46,193 bases of DNA, from contig ONCH01000027.1 in NCBI GenBank assembly GCA_900316265.1, positions 1 to 46,193 of the forward strand, read 5' to 3'. The translations under genes were made by a program, and so were the position numbers. The stretch is from an uncultured Prevotellaceae bacterium (GTDB taxonomy: Bacteria > Bacteroidota > Bacteroidia > Bacteroidales > Bacteroidaceae). The notes beneath the pieces are model-generated. The model made no database searches. It saw only the letters and a list, made by a program, of their open reading frames with translations, and was not told the origin of the DNA. Position 1 is the stretch's first letter. Each line of letters begins with the position of its first letter. Below are positions 8,870-17,897 of the stretch, piece after piece.

Positions 8870-11119
8870 TTAGAACTCGTATCCGAGATTCAGGTAGAAG
8901 TAGGGTTCCTTGGTGCGGTTGCTGTAACCGATAGTACCACCAACAGGACCAAACATGGTGTTGTAGTAGTAGGCCGCCTGCACGCCAAGGAGCGTGCGAC
9001 GGTCAAACAGCTGTTTAAGACTTTCTGCATGCTGTGCACCTGCAAAACGAATCAGCACATAGTGGTTGGTGCCGAAGCGCTGTTGGGCTTGCAGCTGAGC
9101 AGCTACGAAGTGACGATCGATGTACTCCATGCTACCAATGCCTGCAAAGGGCATCTGTTGCTCGATGTAGTGTCCGAAGTAGTCACCACCGATGGTATTA
9201 CCGAAGACAGGTGGCAGGACGGTTCCGAAGAGCAGACGACCATAGAACATGGGCTGCAACGTGAAGCGACTACCAAAGGTGAACGACATGCGCCAGTCAG
9301 CACTGACGTCGCTCAAACCTGGTTTCTTGCCGTCGGAGGAGCCGTCGATAGAACGCGCTTCAAGGCGTGCAAAATTGTCGGTCAAATAGGCATATTCTGC
9401 TTTGAAGCGTGCGCCACGAGTGGGAAACAGCCAGTTGTCTTCACTATTGTAGTTGATGCGTGCACGATAGCTGAAGTAGTGCTCGTTGATGAGCGACATC
9501 TGCTGCGACGACTCAGAACCGAGCTTGTTGCGGTAGTGCAGATAGTCCCAACGCAGTCCCATCTGGAGATTGAAATGGCGCAGGTCGAAATTGAAGGGTG
9601 TGAACTCTGACTCGAATTCATTATACTGGATATTGTAGTCGCGCTCGCCATTGATATAGATGTCAATATCGTTGCGACGGAAGGTAAAGCTCAACGTAGG
9701 TCGCGTAAAACTGCGCGGATGGACGGTCAGTTCGCCACGTGCCATGAGTCGCTTGCCCAGTCGCAGGATGATTTCACTGTTCACAGGGATAGCAGTCTTG
9801 AACGGAATGGCCAAGCCCATCTGGAGAGCAGCATACTCCTCGGTGTCGTAGCGGAAACCAGCGTAGAGACGCGTCGTCTTGCGATTACCAGCAACCATCC
9901 TGACCACACAGCCCGAATCTCTGGGTATTAGCCTACATTCTGCCGACTGATAGAACAAGTCCACACGCATGGATGTTGCCATCTCCTGTTCCTTGGCAGC
10001 ATAGATACTGTCCATCTTTGCCAAGTGGAACTTCTGTCGCAGGAAGCTCTCGTCCTGCGGAGTCATGTTCACAAATTCGAAGCCCAGAACGCGATGCTTA
10101 TCGGTCATTACTTCCGGACTAAGCGGATGCAACAACTTAGGACGGAAATTATCTCTTATACCAATACGCTTCTTCAGCGCTATTAGCTCGTCCCAGTGGC
10201 GCATAGCCTCTTCCTCACCACGACGGATTAGCGTATCGATAGCTGCAGCCGAGAAACTGGCAGCACCATAGCCCTTAGGGTCCACATACATGAAAAGATC
10301 CGTCGCCGCCTTGTTCTCCTCGAACTTATTTTTCGTATTCGCATCGACTATCTGACTCAGCACGCTCATCGTACCCCAGACATCGTCCACCGTCATGGGG
10401 TGATCGTGCACGGAAACACCAATAACAATGTCAGCACCCATCTTGCGGGCAATATCCACAGGGAAATTGTTTCGCATACCACCATCTACCAACACACAAC
10501 TGTCAATTCTTACTGGTGAGAAAACTGCGGGGATAGCCATTGACGCACGCATGGCCTGCGGCAACCGTCCACTATGGAAGTCATACTCTTCATACTTGAT
10601 GATGTCCGTAGCCACACAGGCAAAGGGGATGGGCAGGTCACGCGAGAAGTTCAGTGAGTCAGTATAGCCCACGCACAGCTTCTCAAACAACTCCGCGAGG
10701 TTCTTGCCCTTGATGAGTCCACCTGCCTGCCTGTCACGCTTGTCGCCTCCCAGGCCCGTCGATAATGCATAGATGTACTGCTTACTGACGTCGCTAAGGC
10801 TCTGGTTGCGCAGATTCTCACGGTCGCTAATGATGTAGCTCCAATCCTGAGCACGTGCCAACGAATCCAGCGAGTGGGCATTATATCCGATAGCATAGAG
10901 ACCACCCACGATGCTTCCCATTGATGTACCAGTGATGATATCAACGGGAATTCCCGCCTCCTCCAGCACTTTCAGCACGCCAATGTGTGCCATGCCTTTC
11001 GCACCGCCACCGCTCAAGACTACGCCCACCTTTTTACGGTGCTTTGCCGTTGGCTCGGCAGTCACGGTAACACAGAGCAGCAATACTGCCATCAGCATCC
11101 AGAATTTCTGTCTCATCAT
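8870..11119 (-). CDS. Patatin-like phospholipase with C-terminal outer-membrane barrel
   Basis: A 749-residue exported lipase. After a signal peptide (about 1-21) comes a patatin domain: oxyanion loop GGGAKG at 37-42, nucleophile motif GTSMG at 64-68 (Ser66) and catalytic Asp in VDGGMRNNFP (Asp212), so the Ser-Asp dyad is intact. The region from about 330 to 400 looks POTRA-like, and the C-terminal third is rich in alternating beta strands and ends in Phe (NLGYEF), as in BamA-type barrels. This architecture matches PlpD-like type Vd autotransporters or their Bacteroidetes relatives, so the lipase would be displayed at or released from the outer membrane. Cleavage of glycerophospholipids is known for the family; here it is inferred. 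The start is one of two adjacent ATGs. Confidence 0.88.
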   Translation of the reverse strand: MMRQKFWMLMAVLLLCVTVTAEPTAKHRKKVGVVLSGGGAKGMAHIGVLKVLEEAGIPVDIITGTSMGSIVGGLYAIGYNAHSLDSLARAQDWSYIISDRENLRNQSLSDVSKQYIYALSTGLGGDKRDRQAGGLIKGKNLAELFEKLCVGYTDSLNFSRDLPIPFACVATDIIKYEEYDFHSGRLPQAMRASMAIPAVFSPVRIDSCVLVDGGMRNNFPVDIARKMGADIVIGVSVHDHPMTVDDVWGTMSVLSQIVDANTKNKFEENKAATDLFMYVDPKGYGAASFSAAAIDTLIRRGEEEAMRHWDELIALKKRIGIRDNFRPKLLHPLSPEVMTDKHRVLGFEFVNMTPQDESFLRQKFHLAKMDSIYAAKEQEMATSMRVDLFYQSAECRLIPRDSGCVVRMVAGNRKTTRLYAGFRYDTEEYAALQMGLAIPFKTAIPVNSEIILRLGKRLMARGELTVHPRSFTRPTLSFTFRRNDIDIYINGERDYNIQYNEFESEFTPFNFDLRHFNLQMGLRWDYLHYRNKLGSESSQQMSLINEHYFSYRARINYNSEDNWLFPTRGARFKAEYAYLTDNFARLEARSIDGSSDGKKPGLSDVSADWRMSFTFGSRFTLQPMFYGRLLFGTVLPPVFGNTIGGDYFGHYIEQQMPFAGIGSMEYIDRHFVAAQLQAQQRFGTNHYVLIRFAGAQHAESLKQLFDRRTLLGVQAAYYYNTMFGPVGGTIGYSNRTKEPYFYLNLGYEF

Positions 11120-11150
11120 GTTTTGTTATTTAAAATATGAACATCGCGTG

Positions 11151-11158
11151 CAAAGATA
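11151..11158 (-). promoter_or_regulatory. Predicted -7 promoter element of the patatin gene
   Basis: TATCTTTG on the minus strand, 31 bases before the start codon. It is divergent from the GH95 promoter, about 85 bases away. Confidence 0.5.
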
Positions 11159-11240
11159 ATCATTTTTTCTGAAACGAGAACATAATTGAAGTGTCACTAT
11201 AGTGAAATAAAGTTATACTGTATGAAAAGCGCATATAATA

Positions 11241-11272
11241 TTTGGTTTTTCAAACAATTTACACTACCTTTG
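11241..11272 (+). promoter_or_regulatory. Bacteroidetes-type promoter of the GH95 gene
   Basis: TTTG (11241-11244), a 20-base spacer, then TACCTTTG (11265-11272): both elements and the spacing match the Bacteroidetes sigma consensus. Only 7 bases separate the -7 element from the ATG, so the transcript should have almost no leader. Confidence 0.75.
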
Positions 11273-11279
11273 TACCGTC

Positions 11280-13640
11280 ATGAAAAAGCTTGTTTTCGTG
11301 GCGGCATTGCTTCTTTCACTTTGCTGTCACGCCCAGAAGAATCCACCGATGCGCCTGTGGTACGACCGTCCGGCGCAGTATTTCGAGGAGTCGTTGCCCA
11401 TAGGCAATGGCAGACTCGGCGCATTGGTGTATGGAGGTACAGACAGCTGTTTCATCTACCTGAACGACATCACGCTATGGACAGGAAAGCCCGTAGACCA
11501 TAACGAGGGCGCTGGTGCAGCCCAATGGATACCCAAGATCAGGGAAGCCTTATTCAAGGAGGACTATGCGCGTGCCGATTCGCTGCAGTTGCATGTCGAA
11601 GGACATAACTCGGCATATTACCAGCCATTGGGTACGTTGCTGATAGAAGACCTGAACAAGGGCACCATCAATGGCTATCAGCGACAGCTGAGCCTGGACT
11701 CAGCAGTAGTGAGCGACCGCTTTTGTCGTGACGGTTTGCCCGTCACGAGACAATATTTCGCCTCAGCACCCGACAGCCTCATCGCCATCCGACTGACAGG
11801 AGGTGTGAGCGTTCGCCTGTCACTGACAGCACAGGTGCCTCACAAGGTGAAAGCCAAGGGCAACCAACTGACACAAACAGGACACGCTACAGGCGACCCG
11901 ATGGAGAGCATCCATTTCTGCACTATCCTGCAAGCCAACAACAAGGGAGGGACAGTGACAGCCAGCGACAGTTCGCTGACCATCCGCAACGCTGAAGAAG
12001 TGGTTATCTACATTGTCAACCGCACCAGTTTCAACGGCTTTGACCACCATCCTGTTCGCGAGGGCGCTCCTTATATAGAGCACGCTATCGATGACATCTG
12101 GCATACGAAGAACTACTCATACGAGACATTCCTGCAACGCCACATCAGCGACTATTGCCAATATTACAACAGGGTGCAGTTGCGGTTAGGATCATCGTCA
12201 CGAAATGACGATGCACTGGACGTGCCCACCGACCGCCTGCTGAGTGAAAAGCTGGACGACAACTATCTGGAGACGCTCTATTTCCAATACGGGCGCTACC
12301 TGCTCATCTCTTCGTCACGCACCAAGGGTGTACCTGCCAACCTGCAGGGATTGTGGACCCCACACCTGTGGTCACCCTGGCGCGGCAACTACACCATGAA
12401 CATCAATCTGGAGGAGAACTACTGGCCAGCATTCGTGGCTAACCTCGCAGAGATGGCTGCACCACTGGACGGCTTCGTCAGTGCACTGGCAGAGAACGGC
12501 CGTCATACAGCCCACCACTTCTATGGCATCGACAACGGCTGGTGTGCCAGTCATAACAGCGACCTGTGGGCAATGACCAATCCAGTAGGAGAGAACAGGG
12601 AAAGTCCAATGTGGAGCTGTTGGAATATGGGTGGTGCGTGGCTTGTAGAAACGCTGTGGGAGCGCTACCTCTTTACCCGTGATGACAACTACTTGCGACA
12701 GACGGTGTACCCACTGATGAAGGGTGCTGCCGACTTCTGCCTACATTGGCTGGTAGAGCACAATGGTGAACTCATCACCGCTCCGTCAACATCGCCCGAG
12801 AATATGTATGTCACAGAACGCGGCTATCGTGGTGTGACTTGCTATGGTGGTACTGCCGACCTTGCCATCATCCGCGAGCTGTTTCAGAACACACTCCACG
12901 CCGCCACAATTGTGCACGATGGTTCTGCCATCGTGAAAAAGCTACAGTTTGCCCTACCCCGTCTGCACCCTTACACCATCGGTAAGGACGGCGACCTGAA
13001 CGAGTGGTATTACGACTGGAAGGATCCAGACCCCACACATCGCCACCAGAGCCACCTCATAGGCCTCTATCCTGGGCACCACGTCACGGCACCAGCATTA
13101 CAGAAAGCCTGCGAACAAACCTTGATACAGAAGGGCGACGAGACGACAGGCTGGTCAACGGGCTGGCGCATCAATCTCTGGGCACGCCTGAAGAACGGCG
13201 AGAAGGCATACCAGATATACCGCAAGTTACTGACTCCCGTAGCACCTGAAAAAGGCGACGCACCTAACTACGTCAGTGGCGGTGGTACCTACCCTAACTT
13301 GATGGATGCTCACCCACCCTTCCAGATTGACGGTAATTTCGGAGGTACAGCAGGTGTCTGCGAGATGCTGATGCAAAGCCAACAGCAAATGACCAACAGT
13401 CAAGAGCCTACCGTTATCATCGAGCTGTTGCCAGCCTGTCCCAAGCAGTGGAGCGAGGGCAAAGTCAGTGGTCTCTGTGCCCGTGGCGGTTGCGAGGTCA
13501 GTTTCGAATGGAAGGGAGGCTACGTACGGGCTGCTACACTCAAAGCCAAAAAGAAATGCAAGGTTACCTTATTATATAATAAACAAAGTAAAACTTTCAG
13601 AATAAAAGCCGGGCAGACATTGCCCATCAAGACATGGTAA
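11280..13640 (+). CDS. GH95 family alpha-L-fucosidase (or alpha-L-galactosidase), exported
   Basis: A 786-residue glycoside hydrolase that removes alpha-linked L-fucose or L-galactose from glycans by an inverting mechanism. A signal peptide (about 1-18, ending CHAQ) sends it to the periplasm or beyond. The N-terminal beta domain opens with the GH95 signature PIGNGRLGALVYGG. The catalytic (alpha/alpha)6 domain has the Asn pair N374/N376 (TMNINLEENYWPA), the general acid E507 (TSPEN) and D684 (DGNFGG), matching N421/N423, E566 and D766 of Bifidobacterium AfcA as I recall them. Length is normal. The stop overlaps the start of an AraC regulator, so the two are co-expressed. With a xylan cluster 7 kb away, a plant side-chain substrate (xyloglucan fucose or L-galactose) is plausible but not shown. 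Confidence 0.92.
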   Translation: MKKLVFVAALLLSLCCHAQKNPPMRLWYDRPAQYFEESLPIGNGRLGALVYGGTDSCFIYLNDITLWTGKPVDHNEGAGAAQWIPKIREALFKEDYARADSLQLHVEGHNSAYYQPLGTLLIEDLNKGTINGYQRQLSLDSAVVSDRFCRDGLPVTRQYFASAPDSLIAIRLTGGVSVRLSLTAQVPHKVKAKGNQLTQTGHATGDPMESIHFCTILQANNKGGTVTASDSSLTIRNAEEVVIYIVNRTSFNGFDHHPVREGAPYIEHAIDDIWHTKNYSYETFLQRHISDYCQYYNRVQLRLGSSSRNDDALDVPTDRLLSEKLDDNYLETLYFQYGRYLLISSSRTKGVPANLQGLWTPHLWSPWRGNYTMNINLEENYWPAFVANLAEMAAPLDGFVSALAENGRHTAHHFYGIDNGWCASHNSDLWAMTNPVGENRESPMWSCWNMGGAWLVETLWERYLFTRDDNYLRQTVYPLMKGAADFCLHWLVEHNGELITAPSTSPENMYVTERGYRGVTCYGGTADLAIIRELFQNTLHAATIVHDGSAIVKKLQFALPRLHPYTIGKDGDLNEWYYDWKDPDPTHRHQSHLIGLYPGHHVTAPALQKACEQTLIQKGDETTGWSTGWRINLWARLKNGEKAYQIYRKLLTPVAPEKGDAPNYVSGGGTYPNLMDAHPPFQIDGNFGGTAGVCEMLMQSQQQMTNSQEPTVIIELLPACPKQWSEGKVSGLCARGGCEVSFEWKGGYVRAATLKAKKKCKVTLLYNKQSKTFRIKAGQTLPIKTW

Positions 13641-14512
13641 ACAAGAATATAATAGACACAACACTGGAGCAAGCCCGCGAATGGGGTAATGCTCTGTATC
13701 TGAATGATGGTCTGGTACTGACCAACCAGATAGCTAATGCTCCCATCAGCAGGGAGCCTCAGCGTATGAACTTTATCATGATGGCACTATGCTGCAAGGG
13801 ACAAGCCACCTATAATATAGACACCCGCGAACAGTCGGTTATGCCTGGCGACCTGCTCTTCATCTCAGAGCGCCACATCGTAGATAACTACATGGCATCG
13901 AGTGACTTCGAGTGTCTGTGCATCATGCTGAGCACGCAGTTCTATCATGGTTTCGTACAGAACGTCAAGAATGTCTCTTCGCTCTTGCTGTTCTCGATGA
14001 ACAACCCCGTAGTACACCTCACCAATCAGGAGATAAAGACCTACAGCAACTATTTCGAGAACATCCGTAAGAAAATGGCTGACGAGAATCACCACTACCG
14101 CACAGAACTGGTACAGGCGCTGCTGTTGGCGATGTTCTACGATATGTCTGGCGTCATCTACCGTATCGAACAGAGCTCTGCCAAGAAACAGAGTCGCGCA
14201 GATGTCATCTTCGCACGTTTCATTGCCCTGCTGCAGGAGAACTTCCGTACAGAACGTCGCGTGAGCTGGTATGCCAAACAACTGGAAATTACAGCTAAAT
14301 ACCTCTCGGAGGTAGTAAAGAACGTTAGCAAACGCACACCCAACGAGTGGATAGACAGCTATGTGGTACTGGAAATCCGTGTGATGTTGAAGAACTCACC
14401 GAAGAGTATCAAGGAGATTACGGAAGAGTTGAACTTCCCCAACCAGTCGTTCTTAGGCAAGTACTTCAAGGAACACGTAGGCGTCAGTCCTTCGGAGTAT
14501 CGAAAAGGTTAG
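13634..14512 (+). CDS. AraC-family transcriptional regulator coupled to GH95
   Basis: A 292-residue regulator. The N-terminal cupin-like sensor (about 35-110) contains ATYNIDTREQSVMPGDLLFIS. The C-terminal AraC helix-turn-helix pair spans about 195-290 and ends in FPNQSFLGKYFKEHVGVSP. Its ATG lies inside the last codons of the fucosidase gene (7-base overlap), implying translational coupling and a role in controlling the same operon. No other gene follows on this strand; the 3' end overlaps the convergent DUF3109 gene by 29 bases. The sensor ligand is unknown and could be fucose or a related sugar; that is a guess from the neighbour. Confidence 0.88.
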   Translation: MVNKNIIDTTLEQAREWGNALYLNDGLVLTNQIANAPISREPQRMNFIMMALCCKGQATYNIDTREQSVMPGDLLFISERHIVDNYMASSDFECLCIMLSTQFYHGFVQNVKNVSSLLLFSMNNPVVHLTNQEIKTYSNYFENIRKKMADENHHYRTELVQALLLAMFYDMSGVIYRIEQSSAKKQSRADVIFARFIALLQENFRTERRVSWYAKQLEITAKYLSEVVKNVSKRTPNEWIDSYVVLEIRVMLKNSPKSIKEITEELNFPNQSFLGKYFKEHVGVSPSEYRKG

Positions 14513-15083
14513 CAACTTCGCAAAGTTCTTGATACCACGCTTCGCCAAAGCGACGGATGAGTGGTTCCTTGAGAAACTGATAGACGGGAAGGCCCAGTGC
14601 CTTCCCTTTTTCTACGGCATCCTTGCAGACATCCCAACGGTTATAGTTCAGACCTATCAAGTTATTTCCAAAATTCTTCTCACGGATAGGATAGAGCGAA
14701 CAGCTGATAGGTTTGCAGAAACGCGTCTTATCATTGCGGTAGGCTTTCTCCAAAGCACACAGGCAGTTGTCACCGTCGTAACAAGTAAACACACAATCCT
14801 TACCCCTGACAATACTCGTCACCATCTCGCCATCCTTGTCGGCATAGGCCACGCCCTGCTTGTCGATAACACTCTGCGCAGAGGCAGAAAGGTCGGACCA
14901 TACAGTATCGAGCACATCTTCGATGGATGCTATTTCGTCTAACGTCACAGGAGCACCTGCATCACCCTCTACACAGCAGATGCCCTTGCACTTCTCATAG
15001 TCACAGCAGAAGCACTCGGTGATGATTTCAGAAGATATCAAAATACCTCCAACTTCTAGTATTGGCGGAATGTTATTTACCAT
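14484..15083 (-). CDS. DUF3109 family cysteine-rich protein
   Basis: A 199-residue cytoplasmic protein of unknown function, widespread in Bacteroidetes. The N-terminal part has a dense Cys cluster (CFCCDYEKCKGICC, residues about 24-37), and further Cys pairs appear in CVFTCYDGDNCLC and FCKPISCSLYP. The spacing is reminiscent of zinc/iron-cluster proteins of the YkgJ type, so metal binding is likely but unproven. It is the last gene of the operon; its start overlaps the end of ung by 7 bases. There is no signal peptide. The 3' end runs 29 bases into the convergent AraC gene. Confidence 0.8.
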   Translation of the reverse strand: MVNNIPPILEVGGILISSEIITECFCCDYEKCKGICCVEGDAGAPVTLDEIASIEDVLDTVWSDLSASAQSVIDKQGVAYADKDGEMVTSIVRGKDCVFTCYDGDNCLCALEKAYRNDKTRFCKPISCSLYPIREKNFGNNLIGLNYNRWDVCKDAVEKGKALGLPVYQFLKEPLIRRFGEAWYQELCEVANLFDTPKD

Positions 15084-15742
15084 ACGATTGGGGTTAATCC
15101 GTTTTGTTCAAGATAGGCATTGCAACGAGAGAACTGGTGCTGACCAAACCAGCCGCCACGATTGGCAGAGAGCGGTGAAGGATGGACAGACTCCAGCACG
15201 AGGTTGCGCTGCTTGTCAATCATATACGCCTTAGAACGGGCATAGCCACCCCACAACATATAGACCAAGTGCTCGCGATGGGTAGCAAGGGCGCGGATGG
15301 CAGCATCGGTAAATGTCTGCCAACCCAGCGTGGAATGGCTATTGGCCTGATGAGCACGGACAGTCAGTGTGGCGTTAAGCAACAAGACACCCTGTTCAGC
15401 CCAGCGCGTCAGATTACCACTCTGAGGAATGGGTGTTCCCAAGTCTTGCTGTATCTCCTTGAAAATGTTCTGCAACGAGGGAGGAAAGACAATGCCGTCC
15501 TGCACGGAGAAACTCAAACCATGCGCCTGACCTGGTTCGTGATAGGGGTCTTGACCAATGATGACCACCTTCACCTTGTCGAAGGGACAGAGGTTGAAGG
15601 CGTTGAATATCTGGGGACCTGGCGGATAGCAGGTTGTGGTGGTGTACTCCTGACGCACGGAGCCTGTAAGCTGTTGGAAGTAGGGCTTCTCAAACTCCTG
15701 CTGCAAGTATTCTTTCCAAGTGGGTTCTATCTGTACGTTCAT
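15077..15742 (-). CDS. ung: Uracil-DNA glycosylase, family 1
   Basis: A 221-residue DNA repair enzyme that removes uracil from DNA and starts base excision repair. The water-activating loop GQDPYH is at residues 63-68 (Asp65) and the minor-groove loop HPSPLS at 187-192 (His187), both diagnostic of family 1. Length is typical. It sits between dprA (6-base gap) and the DUF3109 gene (7-base overlap), so it is translated from the same message. Confidence 0.97.
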   Translation of the reverse strand: MNVQIEPTWKEYLQQEFEKPYFQQLTGSVRQEYTTTTCYPPGPQIFNAFNLCPFDKVKVVIIGQDPYHEPGQAHGLSFSVQDGIVFPPSLQNIFKEIQQDLGTPIPQSGNLTRWAEQGVLLLNATLTVRAHQANSHSTLGWQTFTDAAIRALATHREHLVYMLWGGYARSKAYMIDKQRNLVLESVHPSPLSANRGGWFGQHQFSRCNAYLEQNGLTPIVW

Positions 15743-15748
15743 AGCATG

Positions 15749-16876
15749 TTATTTGATCAGGTGATAAGTGCCGCCGGCTAGTGGCTTAACAACGCCTTTC
15801 ATCTCCAGCGAAAAGAGCATGGCGGTCAGTTGGCCGATAGCGATATTGGTACGGACGCTGAGCATGTTCAACTGCAGGTCGTTGGTTTGCTGCAACTGGT
15901 CAACGATGAGCTGTTCGTCGGCAGTAAGGTCGGGAAACAGCTGGCGCTCGACAGCTTCAGGTTGCATAGCAACGGTCTGCCAACCCATAGACTCTACGAA
16001 GTCGTCAGCAGAGGTGATGAGTGCCGCCATATTGCTACGGATAATCTTGTTACAACCCTCGCTAGCAGACATGCCTACAGCACCAGGGAAAGCAAAGACG
16101 TCGCGACCATACTCCTGGGCGATGCGACAGGTAATCAGTCCCCCACCCTTGTATGCGCTCTCCACTAAAATCGTAGCATCACTCATACCTGCCACGATGC
16201 GGTTGCGCTGACGGAAATTGTTGGGCAGAGCCTCCGTCTGACTCATATACTCTGTAAGCAGACCACCCTGACGAATCATCTCGACGGCAGTATCACGATG
16301 GCGTGGCGGATAAATCTGGTCGAGGCCATGAGCCAGCACACCCACCGTCTCAAAGCCATTTTCCAAAGCGTTACGGTGTGCGCAAATATCAATACCGTAT
16401 GCCAGACCACTGACAATCAGCACATCAGGCACAAGACGTTTCAAGTCACTGACGAAACGATGCACCAAGTCTTGTCCATAAGTGGTACAATGGCGTGTAC
16501 CCACGATATCGATAACGTGAGCCTGGTTGAGATCGGTAGTGCCTTTATAATACAGCACCAGCGGTGCATCGTCGCACTCGGTGAGACGTTGCGGATAGTC
16601 GGCATCGTTCAGACACAGGGCACGGATGCCGCCCTTCTGCATGAATTCCATCTCTACGGCAGCACGCTTCAGGGCATCGTCCCAGTTCTTCATCGACTCT
16701 TTAATACGCGGTGTAGCATCGGGCATCACGTCGCCAAGATCATTTCGATGGTCATAGACGGCCTTGCCACTACCTAATGTACGGTAGAGCAACAGGGCTG
16801 TCTGGAAGTTGAAGCCCATCATGCGCGTCAGCGCCAAAGTATAATATATCTCTTCTTCTTGCATCGCGTTATTCAA
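15749..16876 (-). CDS. dprA: DNA-processing protein DprA
   Basis: A 375-residue single-strand DNA-binding protein that loads RecA on incoming DNA during natural transformation. The Rossmann-like core carries VDIVGTRHCTTYGQ (about residues 124-137), GLAYGIDICAHR and RQRNRIVAGMSDATILVES, all typical of DprA. An N-terminal helical region and a C-terminal winged-helix-like part (about 315-375) flank it. The start overlaps the end of gph by 8 bases. Its presence alone does not show competence; dprA is common in non-transformable bacteria. Confidence 0.95.
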   Translation of the reverse strand: MNNAMQEEEIYYTLALTRMMGFNFQTALLLYRTLGSGKAVYDHRNDLGDVMPDATPRIKESMKNWDDALKRAAVEMEFMQKGGIRALCLNDADYPQRLTECDDAPLVLYYKGTTDLNQAHVIDIVGTRHCTTYGQDLVHRFVSDLKRLVPDVLIVSGLAYGIDICAHRNALENGFETVGVLAHGLDQIYPPRHRDTAVEMIRQGGLLTEYMSQTEALPNNFRQRNRIVAGMSDATILVESAYKGGGLITCRIAQEYGRDVFAFPGAVGMSASEGCNKIIRSNMAALITSADDFVESMGWQTVAMQPEAVERQLFPDLTADEQLIVDQLQQTNDLQLNMLSVRTNIAIGQLTAMLFSLEMKGVVKPLAGGTYHLIK

Positions 16877-17543
16877 AGAGGGTTAGTAACTCACTGGGGT
16901 GACTGATGAATTGGGTGGCACCATGCACCAACAGGAATTCACGGTCGCGGAAGCCCCACAGCACACTGATACAGGGCATACCACTGGCTGCTGCTGTCGC
17001 GATGTCAACATCGCTGTCGCCCACATAGACGGCATGCTCACGACTGACGCCCAACTGTCGCAAGGCTTCGTTGACAGTATCGGGAGCGGGCTTCTTACGG
17101 ATGCCCTCAGCCTCGTGTTCACCAATGGCTACCTCGATACTGTCGGCAAAGAAATGCTGGCAGAGCTCCTGGGTGGCAGCATAGAACTTGTTGCTAACGA
17201 CTGCCGTCCGAAATCCCCTACTGCGCAGGGCTTGCAGCATCTCCATGATACCGTCATAGGGACGCGTCGTGTCCAGAGAATGCTGCATATAGTGTTGGCG
17301 GAAGGTGGTAAAAGCCTCTTCGAATCTGGGATTTGCAGCACCATCGGGTACGGCACGCTCCATCAGCAGGCGCACGCCGTTGCCCACAAAGCGACGAACA
17401 TCGTCGATGCTATGCTGGGGCATGTCACAGGCCTTCAGCGCATAGTTGACAGATGCTGCCAGGTCGCCCAGGGTGTCCAGTAGCGTTCCATCCAAGTCGA
17501 AGATAAACGCTTGCAGCGTTTCTTTCCGTATTTTCTCAGTCAT
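16869..17543 (-). CDS. gph: HAD-superfamily phosphatase, phosphoglycolate phosphatase-like
   Basis: A 224-residue haloacid dehalogenase-type phosphatase. Motif I is FDLDGTLLDT with nucleophile Asp16 and acid/base Asp18; motif II is VVSNK; motif III/IV is KPAPD...YVGDSDVDIATA. A four-helix cap follows motif I, as in Gph/PGP enzymes that hydrolyse 2-phosphoglycolate made during DNA repair. The close relative pyrophosphatase PpaX cannot be excluded. The ATG overlaps the stop codon of the ancestral thioesterase frame in a TAATG junction at 17541-17545, so the start is well supported. Confidence 0.88.
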   Translation of the reverse strand: MTEKIRKETLQAFIFDLDGTLLDTLGDLAASVNYALKACDMPQHSIDDVRRFVGNGVRLLMERAVPDGAANPRFEEAFTTFRQHYMQHSLDTTRPYDGIMEMLQALRSRGFRTAVVSNKFYAATQELCQHFFADSIEVAIGEHEAEGIRKKPAPDTVNEALRQLGVSREHAVYVGDSDVDIATAAASGMPCISVLWGFRDREFLLVHGATQFISHPSELLTLFE

Positions 17544-17882
17544 TATTCTTTTGGCAAATAGGGTGCAAAGACGCGGTCGTAGTCCTCACTGTCTGACAGT
17601 CGACCGTTGACCAGACAGACCAGCGTGATGTCACCACGGAAACACATCCGAGATAAACTCGTCATCACAGCGCAGAGGTGTCTTATACTGCAGATTCATG
17701 CGAGCCACGACAGCATCGACACCCTTCTCGTGCATCTCAGCAAACGACAGTCCGCAATGTTTCAGGAAGAGGTGGCGCGTATGCTCTGTGTAGTGCAGGT
17801 AGTTGGCGTTGTTGACAATACCCTCGATGTCGCACTCGTAGTCGCGCACCTCCATACGGGCTTCATAAACGTATTTACTCAT
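17543..17882 (-). pseudogene. 4HBT (YbgC-like) acyl-CoA thioesterase, frameshifted with internal deletion
   Basis: The first 83 residues (MSKYVYEARMEVRDYECDIE...) are the front half of a hot-dog thioesterase: VVNNANYLHYTEHTRHLFL is the active-site helix region, then VVARMNLQYKTPL. This frame ends at a TGA at 17631-17633 right after DEFISDVFPW. The natural C-terminus, ITLVCLVNGRL...YDRVFAPYLPKE, is present in another frame and ends at a TAA (17543-17545) that overlaps the gph start. Together the two parts lack about 25 residues of the central strands seen in the family, so the lesion is a deletion with a frame change rather than one miscalled base. The truncated product lacks half the hot-dog sheet and should be inactive. 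Gap to DUF2851 is 15 bases. Confidence 0.8.
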
Positions 17883-17897
17883 ATCTTCTCTTACTTC

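Noticed and set aside
17631-17882. Intact short thioesterase
   Set aside because: The frame ends in the middle of the hot-dog fold while the family C-terminus is readable in another frame just downstream.
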